This document shows, piece by piece, positions 1 to 7,890 of a stretch of 12,537 nt of DNA; position 1 is the first letter of the stretch; each line of letters starts with the position of its first letter. The translations under genes were made by a program, and so were the position numbers. This DNA comes from Coxiellaceae bacterium (lineage in GTDB: Bacteria > Pseudomonadota > Gammaproteobacteria > Coxiellales > Coxiellaceae), in assembly GCA_003450655.1 (NCBI GenBank), contig DMFG01000156.1, positions 1 through 12,537 on the forward strand, read 5' to 3'. Under the pieces are notes generated by a model that made no database searches, was not told where the DNA came from, and was given only the letters and a program-made list of their open reading frames with translations.

Positions 1-441
1 TGGATCACTAATAGATCACTGCAAGTCACATTAATACAATGGCACAAAGCGTTTGGTTTGTGTGTCTTAGTCTTTACCATGCTACGAATGATTTGGCATG
101 TAGTCAGTAAACACCCTGCACTACCCGTCAGTGTGAGTAAGGTAGAAGCTTTTTGTGCCAGGGGTGTTCAGTGGTCAATGATGACAATGACACTGCTGCT
201 CCCTTTATCGGGTTGGATCATGTCAACAGCATCGGGTCGAACAACATCAATTTTTGGTCTATTCTCTCTGAAAGCACCGGGCGTTAGTAAAGATGCACAT
301 GTTTCTTCGTGGATGTGGGTAGCGCATCACTGGGGCGCATGGGTGCTTATAGGATTAATAGCACTTCATATTGTTGCAGCTTTTTGGCATCATTGTGTGA
401 ATAAAAATAACATCCTTAAACGCATGTTACCGAGTCGATGA
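1..441 (+). CDS. Cytochrome b561 family protein, 5'-truncated by window edge
   Basis: Integral inner-membrane di-haem b cytochrome of the bacterial cytochrome b561 (CybB) family. Known members pass electrons between quinol and periplasmic or respiratory partners; E. coli CybB is a superoxide:ubiquinone oxidoreductase. The frame is open from base 1, giving 146 visible residues against about 175-180 for the family, so the first helix and its haem-ligand histidine lie outside. Visible: the helix-2 motif WHKAFG (His15); the loop PLSGWIMSTASGR followed by SIFGLF, typical of the family; and the last helix pattern AHHWGAW...LHIVAAFWHH, with His109/110, His123 and His130/131 as haem ligands or neighbours. 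A TTG at 58 is in frame but lies inside helix 2, so it is not the true start. It ends in TGA, 73 bp before the next gene on the same strand. Family assignment is firm; the physiological partner cannot be seen. Confidence 0.9.
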   Translation, partial: WITNRSLQVTLIQWHKAFGLCVLVFTMLRMIWHVVSKHPALPVSVSKVEAFCARGVQWSMMTMTLLLPLSGWIMSTASGRTTSIFGLFSLKAPGVSKDAHVSSWMWVAHHWGAWVLIGLIALHIVAAFWHHCVNKNNILKRMLPSR

Positions 442-514
442 TGCAGAAAGATTTATTTGGTGTTGCAATACGACATTCATTAGACGCAGTTATCTTTTAC
501 ATTGGGAAATTAAT

Positions 515-1099
515 ATGGCAATTATACGTTCACTGATGGGATTGGTGATCATTTCATTGTTCTGTCTGATAGTTTATTATCAGTACACACAAAAACATAT
601 GGCCTACTGTACGGCAAGCGATTTAAAGTTATACCCAGTTGCTATTGCATACCCTGGCATGTCACAGACTCATACAGCCTACGCTTTAATCAACCATAGC
701 AACCGAAGCTGCCGTATTGCTCGTACGCCATCATTTGAGCAAACAGCGACAAGCACTTCGCCTGATAACATCATTCTAAAGCCTATCACTAGCACGAAAC
801 ACCTGACATGGAAAAAGATCCCTTGGTTTTCCGTGCATGCTAATAGTGCATGCTCTAGTATATTAAGCACCCTCCCTAAAACGATACCGATTTACTTTTC
901 TCATGGTCTGAAGTTACCACTCCCTGCTCTGGGCTATCCATGTGAGCCTCATATCGGCAAACCACTCTCAATCGGCTTAACTCAATGGACACAAGCTAAA
1001 CAATGTCGTCACAGCAATAAACAACACCTTATGAGCGCTCATGTGTTTTTATCTGATAATCTACCAATTAATCTGGGTGAAACTTTAGTGTGTGATTGA
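515..1099 (+). CDS. Membrane-anchored periplasmic protein, DUF4232-like
   Basis: A 194-residue protein of unknown function. Residues 5-22 form one hydrophobic segment, probably an uncleaved signal anchor, leaving the rest in the periplasm. The exported part has exactly six cysteines (32, 66, 113, 143, 164, 193), which could make three disulfides. The run from Cys32 (CTASDL) through AYPGM and the phrase LINHSNRSC to TP at 71-72 resembles the start of DUF4232 domains: C..DL, a glycine, L.N.S, a second C, then P. This is pattern recognition, not a search result. The ATG start at 515 follows a weak GGGAA at 504-508. It sits 73 bp after the cytochrome b561 gene and could share its transcript, which would make a redox or envelope role possible, but nothing shows this directly. 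No enzyme motif is seen. Confidence 0.6.
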   Translation: MAIIRSLMGLVIISLFCLIVYYQYTQKHMAYCTASDLKLYPVAIAYPGMSQTHTAYALINHSNRSCRIARTPSFEQTATSTSPDNIILKPITSTKHLTWKKIPWFSVHANSACSSILSTLPKTIPIYFSHGLKLPLPALGYPCEPHIGKPLSIGLTQWTQAKQCRHSNKQHLMSAHVFLSDNLPINLGETLVCD

Positions 1100-1119
1100 T
1101 AACTGAATGAAATCAATCA
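1093..1119 (+). repeat. Inverted repeat at the end of the DUF4232-like gene
   Basis: TGATTGAT (1093-1100) and ATCAATCA (1112-1119) are perfect 8-bp inverted arms around an 11-nt loop. The left arm contains the stop codon of the upstream gene. The stem is AT-rich and no T-run follows, so it is a poor intrinsic terminator. It may be a weak 3' stabilising hairpin or chance. Confidence 0.25.
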
Positions 1120-1207
1120 ATACAAGAAAAGCACAAACCATCTAATTGTTCATGAAGCAGTCTTGCCTTAGATCAATGTCTTTTATATCAAAATTGATAG
1201 CATGGAA

Positions 1208-1213
1208 TATAAT
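1208..1213 (+). promoter_or_regulatory. Possible -10 box for the ankyrin-like gene
   Basis: A perfect TATAAT lies 20 nt before the ATG at 1234. No good -35 stands at the right distance: the nearest hexamer, around 1184-1189, is weak, and TTGATA at 1194-1199 is too close. If used, the leader would be only about 14 nt, just enough for the ribosome binding site. An unusual sigma factor or an activator would fit the missing -35. Confidence 0.3.
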
Positions 1214-1223
1214 CACGATATTT

Positions 1224-1228
1224 GAGGA
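1224..1228 (+). promoter_or_regulatory. Ribosome binding site fixing the ATG start at 1234
   Basis: GAGGA lies 5 nt before the ATG at 1234. It overlaps an in-frame TTG at 1222, which therefore cannot be the start used with this site. Confidence 0.6.
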
Positions 1229-1233
1229 CAACT

Positions 1234-2568
1234 ATGCATTTAATGAGTTTTTTTGGACAGCGCAAGGCTAAAGGAAATATTCTATATTTAACTGCCTTGT
1301 CGGGCGAAAAGCAAAGCTTTATCCAGCATATTGATGCGATTTCATCTGAGAAATTATTTAATCACTTACTAGAAAACAATCAATCCTCTGAAACGGCATG
1401 GCATACAGCAGCTTACCATCAACAATCAGGAGGCTTTAGTGCTCTTTTGCAGCGTCTGAAAAATAACAACCATATTAATAGTGATCACTGGATGAAGCTA
1501 ATGAGTCATACCGATCATGATGGAAATACTATCCTGCATAGCTCTATCAGCAATGACTCCAGCTTGGAGGATCATCAGGACTTAAATATATTACCTGGGG
1601 AAAAAGAAGCGCTGATTTGTGGTAATAACAATGAGAATTTAATGCTACTGTTATCGAGTCTCTTTAAACTAAAAATCGTTAGTCAGAAAGATTGGCATGA
1701 CCTCTTATCAATCAAGAATAACGCTGGAAAAACCGTATTACATATCGCTCTAAAGGAGCAGATACCCATCAAACATGTTATCACTATGTTTAAGATTATC
1801 GGTAAAACACACTTATCCAACCTACTCTGCCAGCAGGATAATGATGGGTACACCGTCATGGATTATATTGCGCAATATTGCCATAACACCACAGACTTAT
1901 CGAGCCTCATTGATGCTATAGACACTAATACATGGGCCTGTATTCTAGACTGGCAAATTAAAAAATCGTCATACATGTCGGTATTACATCAAGCAGCTCA
2001 CTGGCAGCATAAAGAAGGTTTTAAACTATTTTTGAAGAAACTGACTCATGAACAACGTCGGGTCTTATTATTAAAAAATATTTCTGATGACAGCGTGATT
2101 GATATTGCAGCTCAATACCAGGAATTACCGATACTGAGCGAGATAGGTCAGTTGTTTAGCTATAAAGAATTATTCAAAATTGCTTATCATTATACAGCAC
2201 AGTCAGAAGATCTAACTCCATCTCATCCCAATGATTGTCAGTCAGACCTAAAAACACTTTTTAAGAGCAGCAACATTATTAGCATTATTACATTCTTAAA
2301 ATATGCCGATGAATCAGATAAAAAGAGTGACAAGTTAACTCAAGAAATTAATTTAGCGATCCATGAGTTAATCAACAATCCTACTGACCCAGGCAAAAGC
2401 CATTTACTTCATCTACTGCATCAGAAGATGGCCTCATGCTGTTCAATAGTAGGTGGTTTATTTAAATATAATTATCTTGAACCGGCCATTATTGGTCTTC
2501 TAGAGCAGAGATGCGATATCCCACAATGCCACACGGTCGTAACAGTGAATACTTCGCGATCATTATAG
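1234..2568 (+). CDS. Degenerate ankyrin-like repeat protein, possible effector
   Basis: A 444-residue soluble protein with no signal peptide or membrane helix. It carries degenerate ankyrin-like units, seen as TAWHTAA (54-60), DHDGNTILH (94-102), NNAGKTVLHIA (162-172), DNDGYTVMDYIA (202-213), SVLHQAAHW (249-257) and DDSVIDIAA (285-293). Spacing is mostly about 38-60 residues instead of 33, with extra helical sequence between. Two units continue into a GF..LL..L or GF..FL..L phrase (67-75 and 262-270). Residues 310-444 have no recognisable repeat and form a helical tail with a CC pair at 402-403. Ankyrin proteins bind other proteins, and in Legionella and Coxiella many are type IV secretion effectors; that role here is inference, since no secretion signal is certain. 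The gene is AT-richer than the fad genes, suggesting a different history. Its stop is 4 bp from the convergent transporter gene. ATG 1234 was chosen for its GAGGA site. Confidence 0.75.
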   Translation: MHLMSFFGQRKAKGNILYLTALSGEKQSFIQHIDAISSEKLFNHLLENNQSSETAWHTAAYHQQSGGFSALLQRLKNNNHINSDHWMKLMSHTDHDGNTILHSSISNDSSLEDHQDLNILPGEKEALICGNNNENLMLLLSSLFKLKIVSQKDWHDLLSIKNNAGKTVLHIALKEQIPIKHVITMFKIIGKTHLSNLLCQQDNDGYTVMDYIAQYCHNTTDLSSLIDAIDTNTWACILDWQIKKSSYMSVLHQAAHWQHKEGFKLFLKKLTHEQRRVLLLKNISDDSVIDIAAQYQELPILSEIGQLFSYKELFKIAYHYTAQSEDLTPSHPNDCQSDLKTLFKSSNIISIITFLKYADESDKKSDKLTQEINLAIHELINNPTDPGKSHLLHLLHQKMASCCSIVGGLFKYNYLEPAIIGLLEQRCDIPQCHTVVTVNTSRSL

Positions 2569-2572
2569 GCAA

Positions 2573-3763
2573 TTAATCAGCTAATGAGCGGCTGGGACCT
2601 ATAAAATAGATCATAAAAAATAGGATAGACGCTAAACATAACTGAGTGATAGGCAATGGTATTATTGTGGTTACTATAAGGCTGCTGACTATCATGCTCA
2701 ACACAGATCCTAATATGTTCCTTAAAGCATTCAATATTGATGTCGCTGTTCCAAATGCCTCGTGGACTACATTCATAGCACTACTCATGAAACTACCAAT
2801 CAATAGACACAGCCCGAAAGTTGCTATCGTAATAAAAATTGTGAATGCTAACCACAAGTCAGGAAAAAAATGCATGGCTATTATCATAGCAATATCACTG
2901 ATAGAAAAGATCCATAGTCCAAGACATTGAATAAAATGAGGGGTTTTTTTAGAGCTTAAATATCGCAACGTTAAACTTCCAATAATGATAGATATAGCAT
3001 TGATGGCAAACAAGCCGCTGTAAGTAAATTTACCAAAATGGTAAATCGACATGTAAATTAATGCTGCGGTACTAATATAGCAAAAGGTTGCAGCGAAACT
3101 ACAGGATGCGCAAAGCGAAAGAGTAAGAAATTGACGATTTTTAAGGTGTAATTGATATTGTTTAATGATAGAAGAAAAACGGACACGCTGATTAATGGAT
3201 AATGTCTCAGGTAACCACAATACAACAACAAACATGACACAACCATAACTGAATAAGAAATAAAAAATATTTTGCCAATGCTGGTCTTGCAGTAAGCATG
3301 AGCCAATTAAGGGGGCAATCATCGGCGCCAACATCATCATGGCTATAATACTAGCAATCGTGCGCGTTAAATGCTGACCTGAATAGCAATCACGCAGCAT
3401 TGTAAAAGCAACACCTACGCCAGCTGAATCACCGATAGCTTGAAAAAATCGCCAGGTTATTAATGCGTTAAGATGAGTGCAGAACGTGCTAGATAAAGTA
3501 GCAACCATATAGATAATGAGACCTATCCGAATAATCACTTTTCGGCCAACCACATCAGATAGAGGCCCCCAAACTAACATGCCTAGACCAAAGCCTAATA
3601 AATAACTCGATATACTCCATATAACATGCCCCTCTGACTCATGAAAAAATTGAGCCATCAGGGGAACGGCTGGTGTGTATGTATCAATTGCAAAAGGAGG
3701 TAAGGCCGCTAGAAGCGCCAAGACAATTAGAAACCAAGGTGACGTCGTTGATAAGTATTTCAA
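2573..3763 (-). CDS. Bcr/CflA family MFS drug-efflux transporter
   Basis: A 12-helix inner-membrane, proton-driven exporter of the Bcr/CflA branch of the major facilitator superfamily, whose members expel bicyclomycin, chloramphenicol, sulfonamides or cysteine. Seen in the 396-residue form: AIDTYTPAVP at 25-34, the Bcr equivalent of SIDMYLPALP; motif A GPLSDVVGRK at 66-75; RFFQAIG from 105 with the LRD motif at 123-125; and LAPMIAPLIGS at 145-155, the antiporter motif region. The start is taken as TTG at 3763: it has an AAGGGA site 7 nt upstream, gives a normal N-terminus and matches the 396-residue length of E. coli Bcr. A farther in-frame TTG at 3811 would add 16 hydrophilic residues inside the previous gene. 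The gene is last in the fad operon, 1 bp after the preceding stop, so translational coupling is likely. Substrate cannot be told from sequence; export of a fatty acid or other amphiphile is only a contextual guess. Confidence 0.9.
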   Translation of the reverse strand: MKYLSTTSPWFLIVLALLAALPPFAIDTYTPAVPLMAQFFHESEGHVIWSISSYLLGFGLGMLVWGPLSDVVGRKVIIRIGLIIYMVATLSSTFCTHLNALITWRFFQAIGDSAGVGVAFTMLRDCYSGQHLTRTIASIIAMMMLAPMIAPLIGSCLLQDQHWQNIFYFLFSYGCVMFVVVLWLPETLSINQRVRFSSIIKQYQLHLKNRQFLTLSLCASCSFAATFCYISTAALIYMSIYHFGKFTYSGLFAINAISIIIGSLTLRYLSSKKTPHFIQCLGLWIFSISDIAMIIAMHFFPDLWLAFTIFITIATFGLCLLIGSFMSSAMNVVHEAFGTATSILNALRNILGSVLSMIVSSLIVTTIIPLPITQLCLASILFFMIYFIGPSRSLAD

Positions 3764-3764
3764 A

Positions 3765-4508
3765 TCATAATCCCTTGGAGACGACGTGAGGGTATCGTAG
3801 CTGACTATCAACAGTAATTAATAGCCAAAAGTTAATCGCTATTGGTAATAGACAGAAGTAAATCAGTAACGCACCAGGGATATTTAAGTGATATTGAGCT
3901 AGCCATATCATGTGGCCACTACTGGGTAGTGAGATAATAACGATAAAAACAAATATCGTGTAAATAATACCTGCACGAATCCAGTTTTGCCTGACAAAAT
4001 AGCTACTAGCGATGAGTGATTGTTTAAACGATAGATCTTGAAATGCTAGTAAAGGATAGAGAAATAACGTCAGTAAATAACTTCCTACCAAAACAGTGGC
4101 CAGCAATAAGACCCATATAAGTGTCACCGTTTCGCTGACATCAGAATGTAGCACCCAATAGTTCCATGCGCATGCTGGAATGAGAAAACACAAAAATATA
4201 CTTGTCAAATTGAGCCAATATCGCAGAGGTGGTAACGACCAACCCTGAGCGTTGCTATAAGATTGATGACCTCGACAAAGCATGGCATTTAATAATAAAT
4301 AACCCACCAGCATATAGAAAACACTCAGTATTAGTTTAGCTATCTCATCAGAAACACCGGAAGTTAATTGAGTTAACTGAGTACACACGGTAAAGAGTAT
4401 AATAAGGGGCCATAAATATCGTGCTGTTTTTAGTGACTTTTTTATCGCTAGTAAAAACAAGCCTTGAGTGTCTCGTGGCTCTGACGGGTAATTGTTGATT
4501 TGGCTCAT
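3765..4508 (-). CDS. Unrecognised six-helix membrane protein in the fad operon
   Basis: A 247-residue inner-membrane protein I cannot assign to a named family. Hydrophobic segments lie at about 31-49, 57-77, 98-118, 128-154, 177-194 and 211-232, with a polar N-terminus of about 30 residues. The stretch LYPLLAFQDLSFKQSL (150-165), followed by SSYFVRQNW, resembles the 'YP..v.e..s...AL..S..l...n' signature of six-helix proteins such as the glycerophosphodiesterase membrane domain and YciC/DUF975-like families. No catalytic residues stand out. Its ATG overlaps the fadJ stop as ATGA and there is no good ribosome binding site (only AGAG, far upstream), so it depends on translation of fadJ. Its own stop is 1 bp before the MFS start. 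The coupling suggests a role tied to fatty-acid use, such as uptake, membrane adaptation or docking of the enzymes, but no function is shown. Confidence 0.8.
   Translation of the reverse strand: MSQINNYPSEPRDTQGLFLLAIKKSLKTARYLWPLIILFTVCTQLTQLTSGVSDEIAKLILSVFYMLVGYLLLNAMLCRGHQSYSNAQGWSLPPLRYWLNLTSIFLCFLIPACAWNYWVLHSDVSETVTLIWVLLLATVLVGSYLLTLFLYPLLAFQDLSFKQSLIASSYFVRQNWIRAGIIYTIFVFIVIISLPSSGHMIWLAQYHLNIPGALLIYFCLLPIAINFWLLITVDSQLRYPHVVSKGL
3771..3776 (-). promoter_or_regulatory. Ribosome binding site deciding the TTG start of the MFS gene
   Basis: On the minus strand AAGGGA sits inside the last codons of the upstream membrane-protein gene, 7 nt before TTG 3763. No comparable site serves the alternative TTG at 3811. 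Confidence 0.6.
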
Positions 4509-6574
4509 ATTGATTCGCGCTCTTTCGTTGGGGTAGAGTTTGGCGTTAAATGCTCCCAGCCAGCTTTTGGTTTAAAGCGCTCGCCATAATCATGACTTAA
4601 ACGCTCTAGCTGAGCAACGACGTCTATAACGCCCCGCGACTTAGCATAATGTATGGGGCCGCCACGAAAAGGCGCAAACCCAGTTCCAAAAATCATCCCA
4701 GCATCTAAAAGGTCTGCATCATCAATGACTTCATGATGCAAGCAAGACACTGCTTCGTTGACCATAGATAATATCAGTCGATCAGTTAAATCGGGGGTTT
4801 TAACTGACTCACTGGATGATGAGGAAGCGTTGTGGACTTTCTTACCTTGTTTATAGGTATAAAAGCCCTGCCCTGACTTAACGCCCAAATAACCATCTTC
4901 AACGATTTGACGAAGTTTATTAGGGACAACGCCACCGATGGACTGCGCTAAAATTTCCCCTACGGACAAGCAGACATCTAAGCCAACCGTGTCAGCTAAT
5001 GTGATGGGCCCCATGGGCATACCAAAATTTACAGCTGCTTGATCAATATGTTCTGCAGGCACGCCTTCTTCTAGCAGCGTCATGGCTTCCATGAGGTATG
5101 GAATTAAAACACGATTCACTAAGAAGCCAGGTCGACTACTGACCACCACAGGAGAGCGTTTGATAGCTGCTACAAATGCAGCAGCTTGCTGGGTTAACTC
5201 TGGTTGAGTTTGATCGCTTTGGACAATTTCCACCAATGGCATTTTAGCAACCGGGTTAAAGAAATGAATACCCAATAATCGCGACGGGTCTTTCATGCCC
5301 TCAGCGATACGCTCTAGCGGAATGCTAGAGGTGTTACTCGCTAGCAAAGCATTGGGTTTAGCTTGCACCTCCAGCTCTTGAAATAAGGACTGCTTAACCG
5401 CTAAATTCTCAAAAATAGCTTCAATAATAACATCAGCATGAGCAATACCATGGCCTTTGATATCTGGTTGCAGACGATCTAAAGCAGCTTGAATTAAATA
5501 AGGTTGTTTTAAACGCTTTTTGAAAAGACGCCCTGCTCGCTTCATTGCAGGCTCAAGACGTGACAGTTCCTGATCTTGCAATGTAACCTGAAAACCTTGT
5601 AATGCACACCATGCAGCTATGTCGCCTCCCATAGTGCCAGCGCCAATCACATGCACAGTCTTTGGCTTGAAAGACACGCCTTTAGCAATTTCTTTCATTT
5701 TAGTTTGCAAAAAGAAAACACGGCCAAGGTTTTTGGCTGTATCAGTGACTACCATTTTACTGATAGAGCGAGCCTCATTAATCATCGCCTCGCCATCGAC
5801 ACCATCTCTCGCCCAGTTATCCACCACTGCATAAGGGGATGGATAGTGATTACGATTGACTTGTTTTTTAGTCAGCTGTTTGATGAGCAAGCGCTTTATT
5901 GTTGGTCGAATTAGGGAATGATTAGATAAAGCGTGCAAGCGACTTGGGCGCTGAGGCTTTGGCGTACGTAATACATAATGGCGAGCAGCATTACGTAATT
6001 GTCGCTTAGGAACAGCTTGATCAACCATCCCCATACGCTTGGCTCGTTTTGCAGATACCGCAGATCCGGGAAGAATAATACCCATTGCTGGTATTGCACC
6101 AATTAATCGGGGCAAGCGAATACAGCCTCCCCATCCTGGATGAATACCCAGTTTGATTTCGGGTAATCCAATTTTTGTGCTCGCAGCATCATCAGCGATA
6201 CGGTAACGACAAGCCAAAGCTAACTCATAACCACCACCTAAACAAAAACCATTAATTAAAGCAACCGTGGGTATTTTTAACGCTTCTAATTTATCAAATA
6301 CCTGTTGGCCATAGCGAATCCATTCAAAGAAATCTTCTTCGCCCTGGCACTGAGAAAACTGCTTAATATCTGCACCTGCGATAAAACCTTTCTTTTTAGC
6401 TGATGTGATGACTAACCCTTTAGATGTTAGAATATCGCTATTGTCTAATAAGGATTCCAGTTCTTTAAGGACGTCTTGACTAATCGTATTAATCGCTTCA
6501 CCGTATCGATCTAGAGATAACCAGGTAATGCCCTCGTCGTCGATAGTATATTGCCAATGTTGTTGTTCACTCAT
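4505..6574 (-). CDS. fadJ: Multifunctional enoyl-CoA hydratase / 3-hydroxyacyl-CoA dehydrogenase (FadJ type)
   Basis: The 689-residue alpha subunit of a fatty-acid oxidation complex. It hydrates 2-enoyl-CoA and then oxidises 3-hydroxyacyl-CoA with NAD+ in the cytoplasm. The hydratase domain (about 1-190) has IAGADI at 65-70, LGGGYE with Glu117, and GLPE with Glu139, the two catalytic glutamates. Their 22-residue spacing matches FadJ, while E. coli FadB has 20. The dehydrogenase part has the NAD motif GAGTMG at 311-316, SNTSS at 413-417, and HFFNPVAKMPLVE with catalytic His437 and Glu449. Two C-terminal 3HCDH domains follow, from about 488 and 612, separated by a short polyserine linker near 600. 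Length is close to FadJ (about 714). ATG 6574 has an AAAAGGA site 6 nt upstream. It follows the thiolase by 15 bp, the usual partner. FadB is the alternative name; family is certain, subtype fairly sure. Confidence 0.95.
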   Translation of the reverse strand: MSEQQHWQYTIDDEGITWLSLDRYGEAINTISQDVLKELESLLDNSDILTSKGLVITSAKKKGFIAGADIKQFSQCQGEEDFFEWIRYGQQVFDKLEALKIPTVALINGFCLGGGYELALACRYRIADDAASTKIGLPEIKLGIHPGWGGCIRLPRLIGAIPAMGIILPGSAVSAKRAKRMGMVDQAVPKRQLRNAARHYVLRTPKPQRPSRLHALSNHSLIRPTIKRLLIKQLTKKQVNRNHYPSPYAVVDNWARDGVDGEAMINEARSISKMVVTDTAKNLGRVFFLQTKMKEIAKGVSFKPKTVHVIGAGTMGGDIAAWCALQGFQVTLQDQELSRLEPAMKRAGRLFKKRLKQPYLIQAALDRLQPDIKGHGIAHADVIIEAIFENLAVKQSLFQELEVQAKPNALLASNTSSIPLERIAEGMKDPSRLLGIHFFNPVAKMPLVEIVQSDQTQPELTQQAAAFVAAIKRSPVVVSSRPGFLVNRVLIPYLMEAMTLLEEGVPAEHIDQAAVNFGMPMGPITLADTVGLDVCLSVGEILAQSIGGVVPNKLRQIVEDGYLGVKSGQGFYTYKQGKKVHNASSSSSESVKTPDLTDRLILSMVNEAVSCLHHEVIDDADLLDAGMIFGTGFAPFRGGPIHYAKSRGVIDVVAQLERLSHDYGERFKPKAGWEHLTPNSTPTKERESI

Positions 6575-6589
6575 GATGATTCCTTTTAA

Positions 6590-7888
6590 CTAATTAACTC
6601 GTTCTAATAATGCAGCCCCACCGATACCTCCACCGATACATAAGCTAGCGATACCACGATGTTGTTGTGTGCGCTCTAATACTTTAAGCGTATGTAAAAC
6701 AATACGCGCACCACTTGCGCCAACAGGATGACCTAAGGCAATAGCACCACCATCAATATTTAAACGAGCTTGATCAATGGACCCGAAGGCTTGATCAAGA
6801 CCCAACTCTTGGCAACAAAACTCTTCTGACTCCCATGCTTTTAAACAGCCTAAGGCTTGTGCTGCAAAAGCTTCGTTAATTTCCCAGTAATCTATGTCGC
6901 TGACCGATAAGTTATGTCTTTTCATTAACGGCGGAACTGCATAGCTAGGCCCTAAACCCATTAATTGAGGATTACAACCGGCCCAGTGTGTATCCACATA
7001 GCGACCAAGAACAGGGAGTTGATAACGCTCAACGGCCTCTTCACTTGCCATTAATAAGACAGCAGCACCATCACTCACTTGAGAACTATTAGCTGGCGTA
7101 ATAGCACCAAATTTTCGATCAAAGGCAGGTCTTAATTTAGCTAAGGTGTCTAGTGTTGTATCAGGACGAACTCCATCATCATGATCATACAACCTTCCTG
7201 AGGCATCAAAGATGGCCGATAATTCTTTTGAGAAATGCCCTTCTGACTGTGCCTGTGCAGCACGAAGCTGACTTTGCATCGCAAAACTATCCATATCATG
7301 GCGTGTGATTCCATAACGGTAAGCTACTTCTTCTGAGGACTGCCCCATATTACAATTACATAAAAAATCAGTTAAACCATGTAGCAAGCTAATGATAGGT
7401 TTTAAATAGCTAGGACGAAGCTCTTTCAAAAGAGCGAGTTTAGCCAGTACGGTTTTTGCTTTTCCAAAACGAGCAAGCCAATTAACAGTCTCAGGTTGAT
7501 ATAATAGAGGCGCCCTGCTCATGGTTTCAGTACCACCTGCTAAGACTAATTGCGAGCGGCCAGTGGCAATATTCTGATAGGCTGCATCCAATGACTGCAT
7601 ACCTGACGCGCAATTACGTTGCACTGTCCATCCAGGCACTCGATGACCACAACCGATGCGTAGAGCAATAATACGCCCTATATTAGCTTCATTTTCACTG
7701 GGTATCATACAACCCATAATGACTTCATCCAGTGTTTCAGGAGCGACATGGTGTTTAGTTAATAACGACTGACTAGCTTTAGTCGCCAGATCGGATGCTG
7801 AAAATGGACCGCGAATACCGCGAGCCTTTAAAAACGGTGTTCGTGCACCATCAACAATATAAACCGGTTTAAAAGTGGTATTCTGCAT
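6590..7888 (-). CDS. Acetyl-CoA acyltransferase (3-ketoacyl-CoA thiolase)
   Basis: The 432-residue thiolase II family enzyme cleaves 3-ketoacyl-CoA with CoA to release acetyl-CoA, the last step of each beta-oxidation round, probably as the beta subunit with the adjacent FadJ-type protein. Visible: N-terminal GARTPF (14-19); nucleophile Cys93 in QRNCASGMQS; AGGTETMSRAP; NEAF at 338-341; GHPVGASGAR with His387; and Cys417 in CIGGGIGG. All catalytic residues are present, so it should be active. The length is that of the long FadI-like thiolases (about 436), not FadA (387), but the active-site sequence differs from E. coli FadI, so I give no symbol. ATG 7888 has AAGGA 7 nt upstream, lying in the last codons of fadE; the two genes are 2 bp apart. 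Some long thiolases mainly make or split acetoacetyl-CoA, which remains possible. Confidence 0.93.
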   Translation of the reverse strand: MQNTTFKPVYIVDGARTPFLKARGIRGPFSASDLATKASQSLLTKHHVAPETLDEVIMGCMIPSENEANIGRIIALRIGCGHRVPGWTVQRNCASGMQSLDAAYQNIATGRSQLVLAGGTETMSRAPLLYQPETVNWLARFGKAKTVLAKLALLKELRPSYLKPIISLLHGLTDFLCNCNMGQSSEEVAYRYGITRHDMDSFAMQSQLRAAQAQSEGHFSKELSAIFDASGRLYDHDDGVRPDTTLDTLAKLRPAFDRKFGAITPANSSQVSDGAAVLLMASEEAVERYQLPVLGRYVDTHWAGCNPQLMGLGPSYAVPPLMKRHNLSVSDIDYWEINEAFAAQALGCLKAWESEEFCCQELGLDQAFGSIDQARLNIDGGAIALGHPVGASGARIVLHTLKVLERTQQHRGIASLCIGGGIGGAALLERVN

Positions 7889-7890
7889 GA

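Noticed and set aside
463..495. TTGCAA and TTATCT as a promoter before the DUF4232-like gene
   Set aside because: The spacer would be 21 bp and the -10 is poor, so I do not call it.
2561..2590. Possible bidirectional terminator between the convergent ankyrin-like and MFS genes
   Set aside because: Only short AT-rich pairings such as CATTA/TAATG are visible, with no stable stem and no T-run.
2646..2930. Open frame on the + strand opposite the MFS gene
   Set aside because: It is antisense to conserved transporter sequence, has no ribosome site and no recognisable domain.
3058..3306. Second minus-strand frame inside the MFS gene
   Set aside because: Out of frame with a clearly conserved 12-helix protein; its hydrophobicity is a by-product of the overlapping codons.
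5619..5914. Two overlapping + strand frames opposite fadJ
   Set aside because: They lie antisense to the hydratase-dehydrogenase junction and show no motif or start signal.
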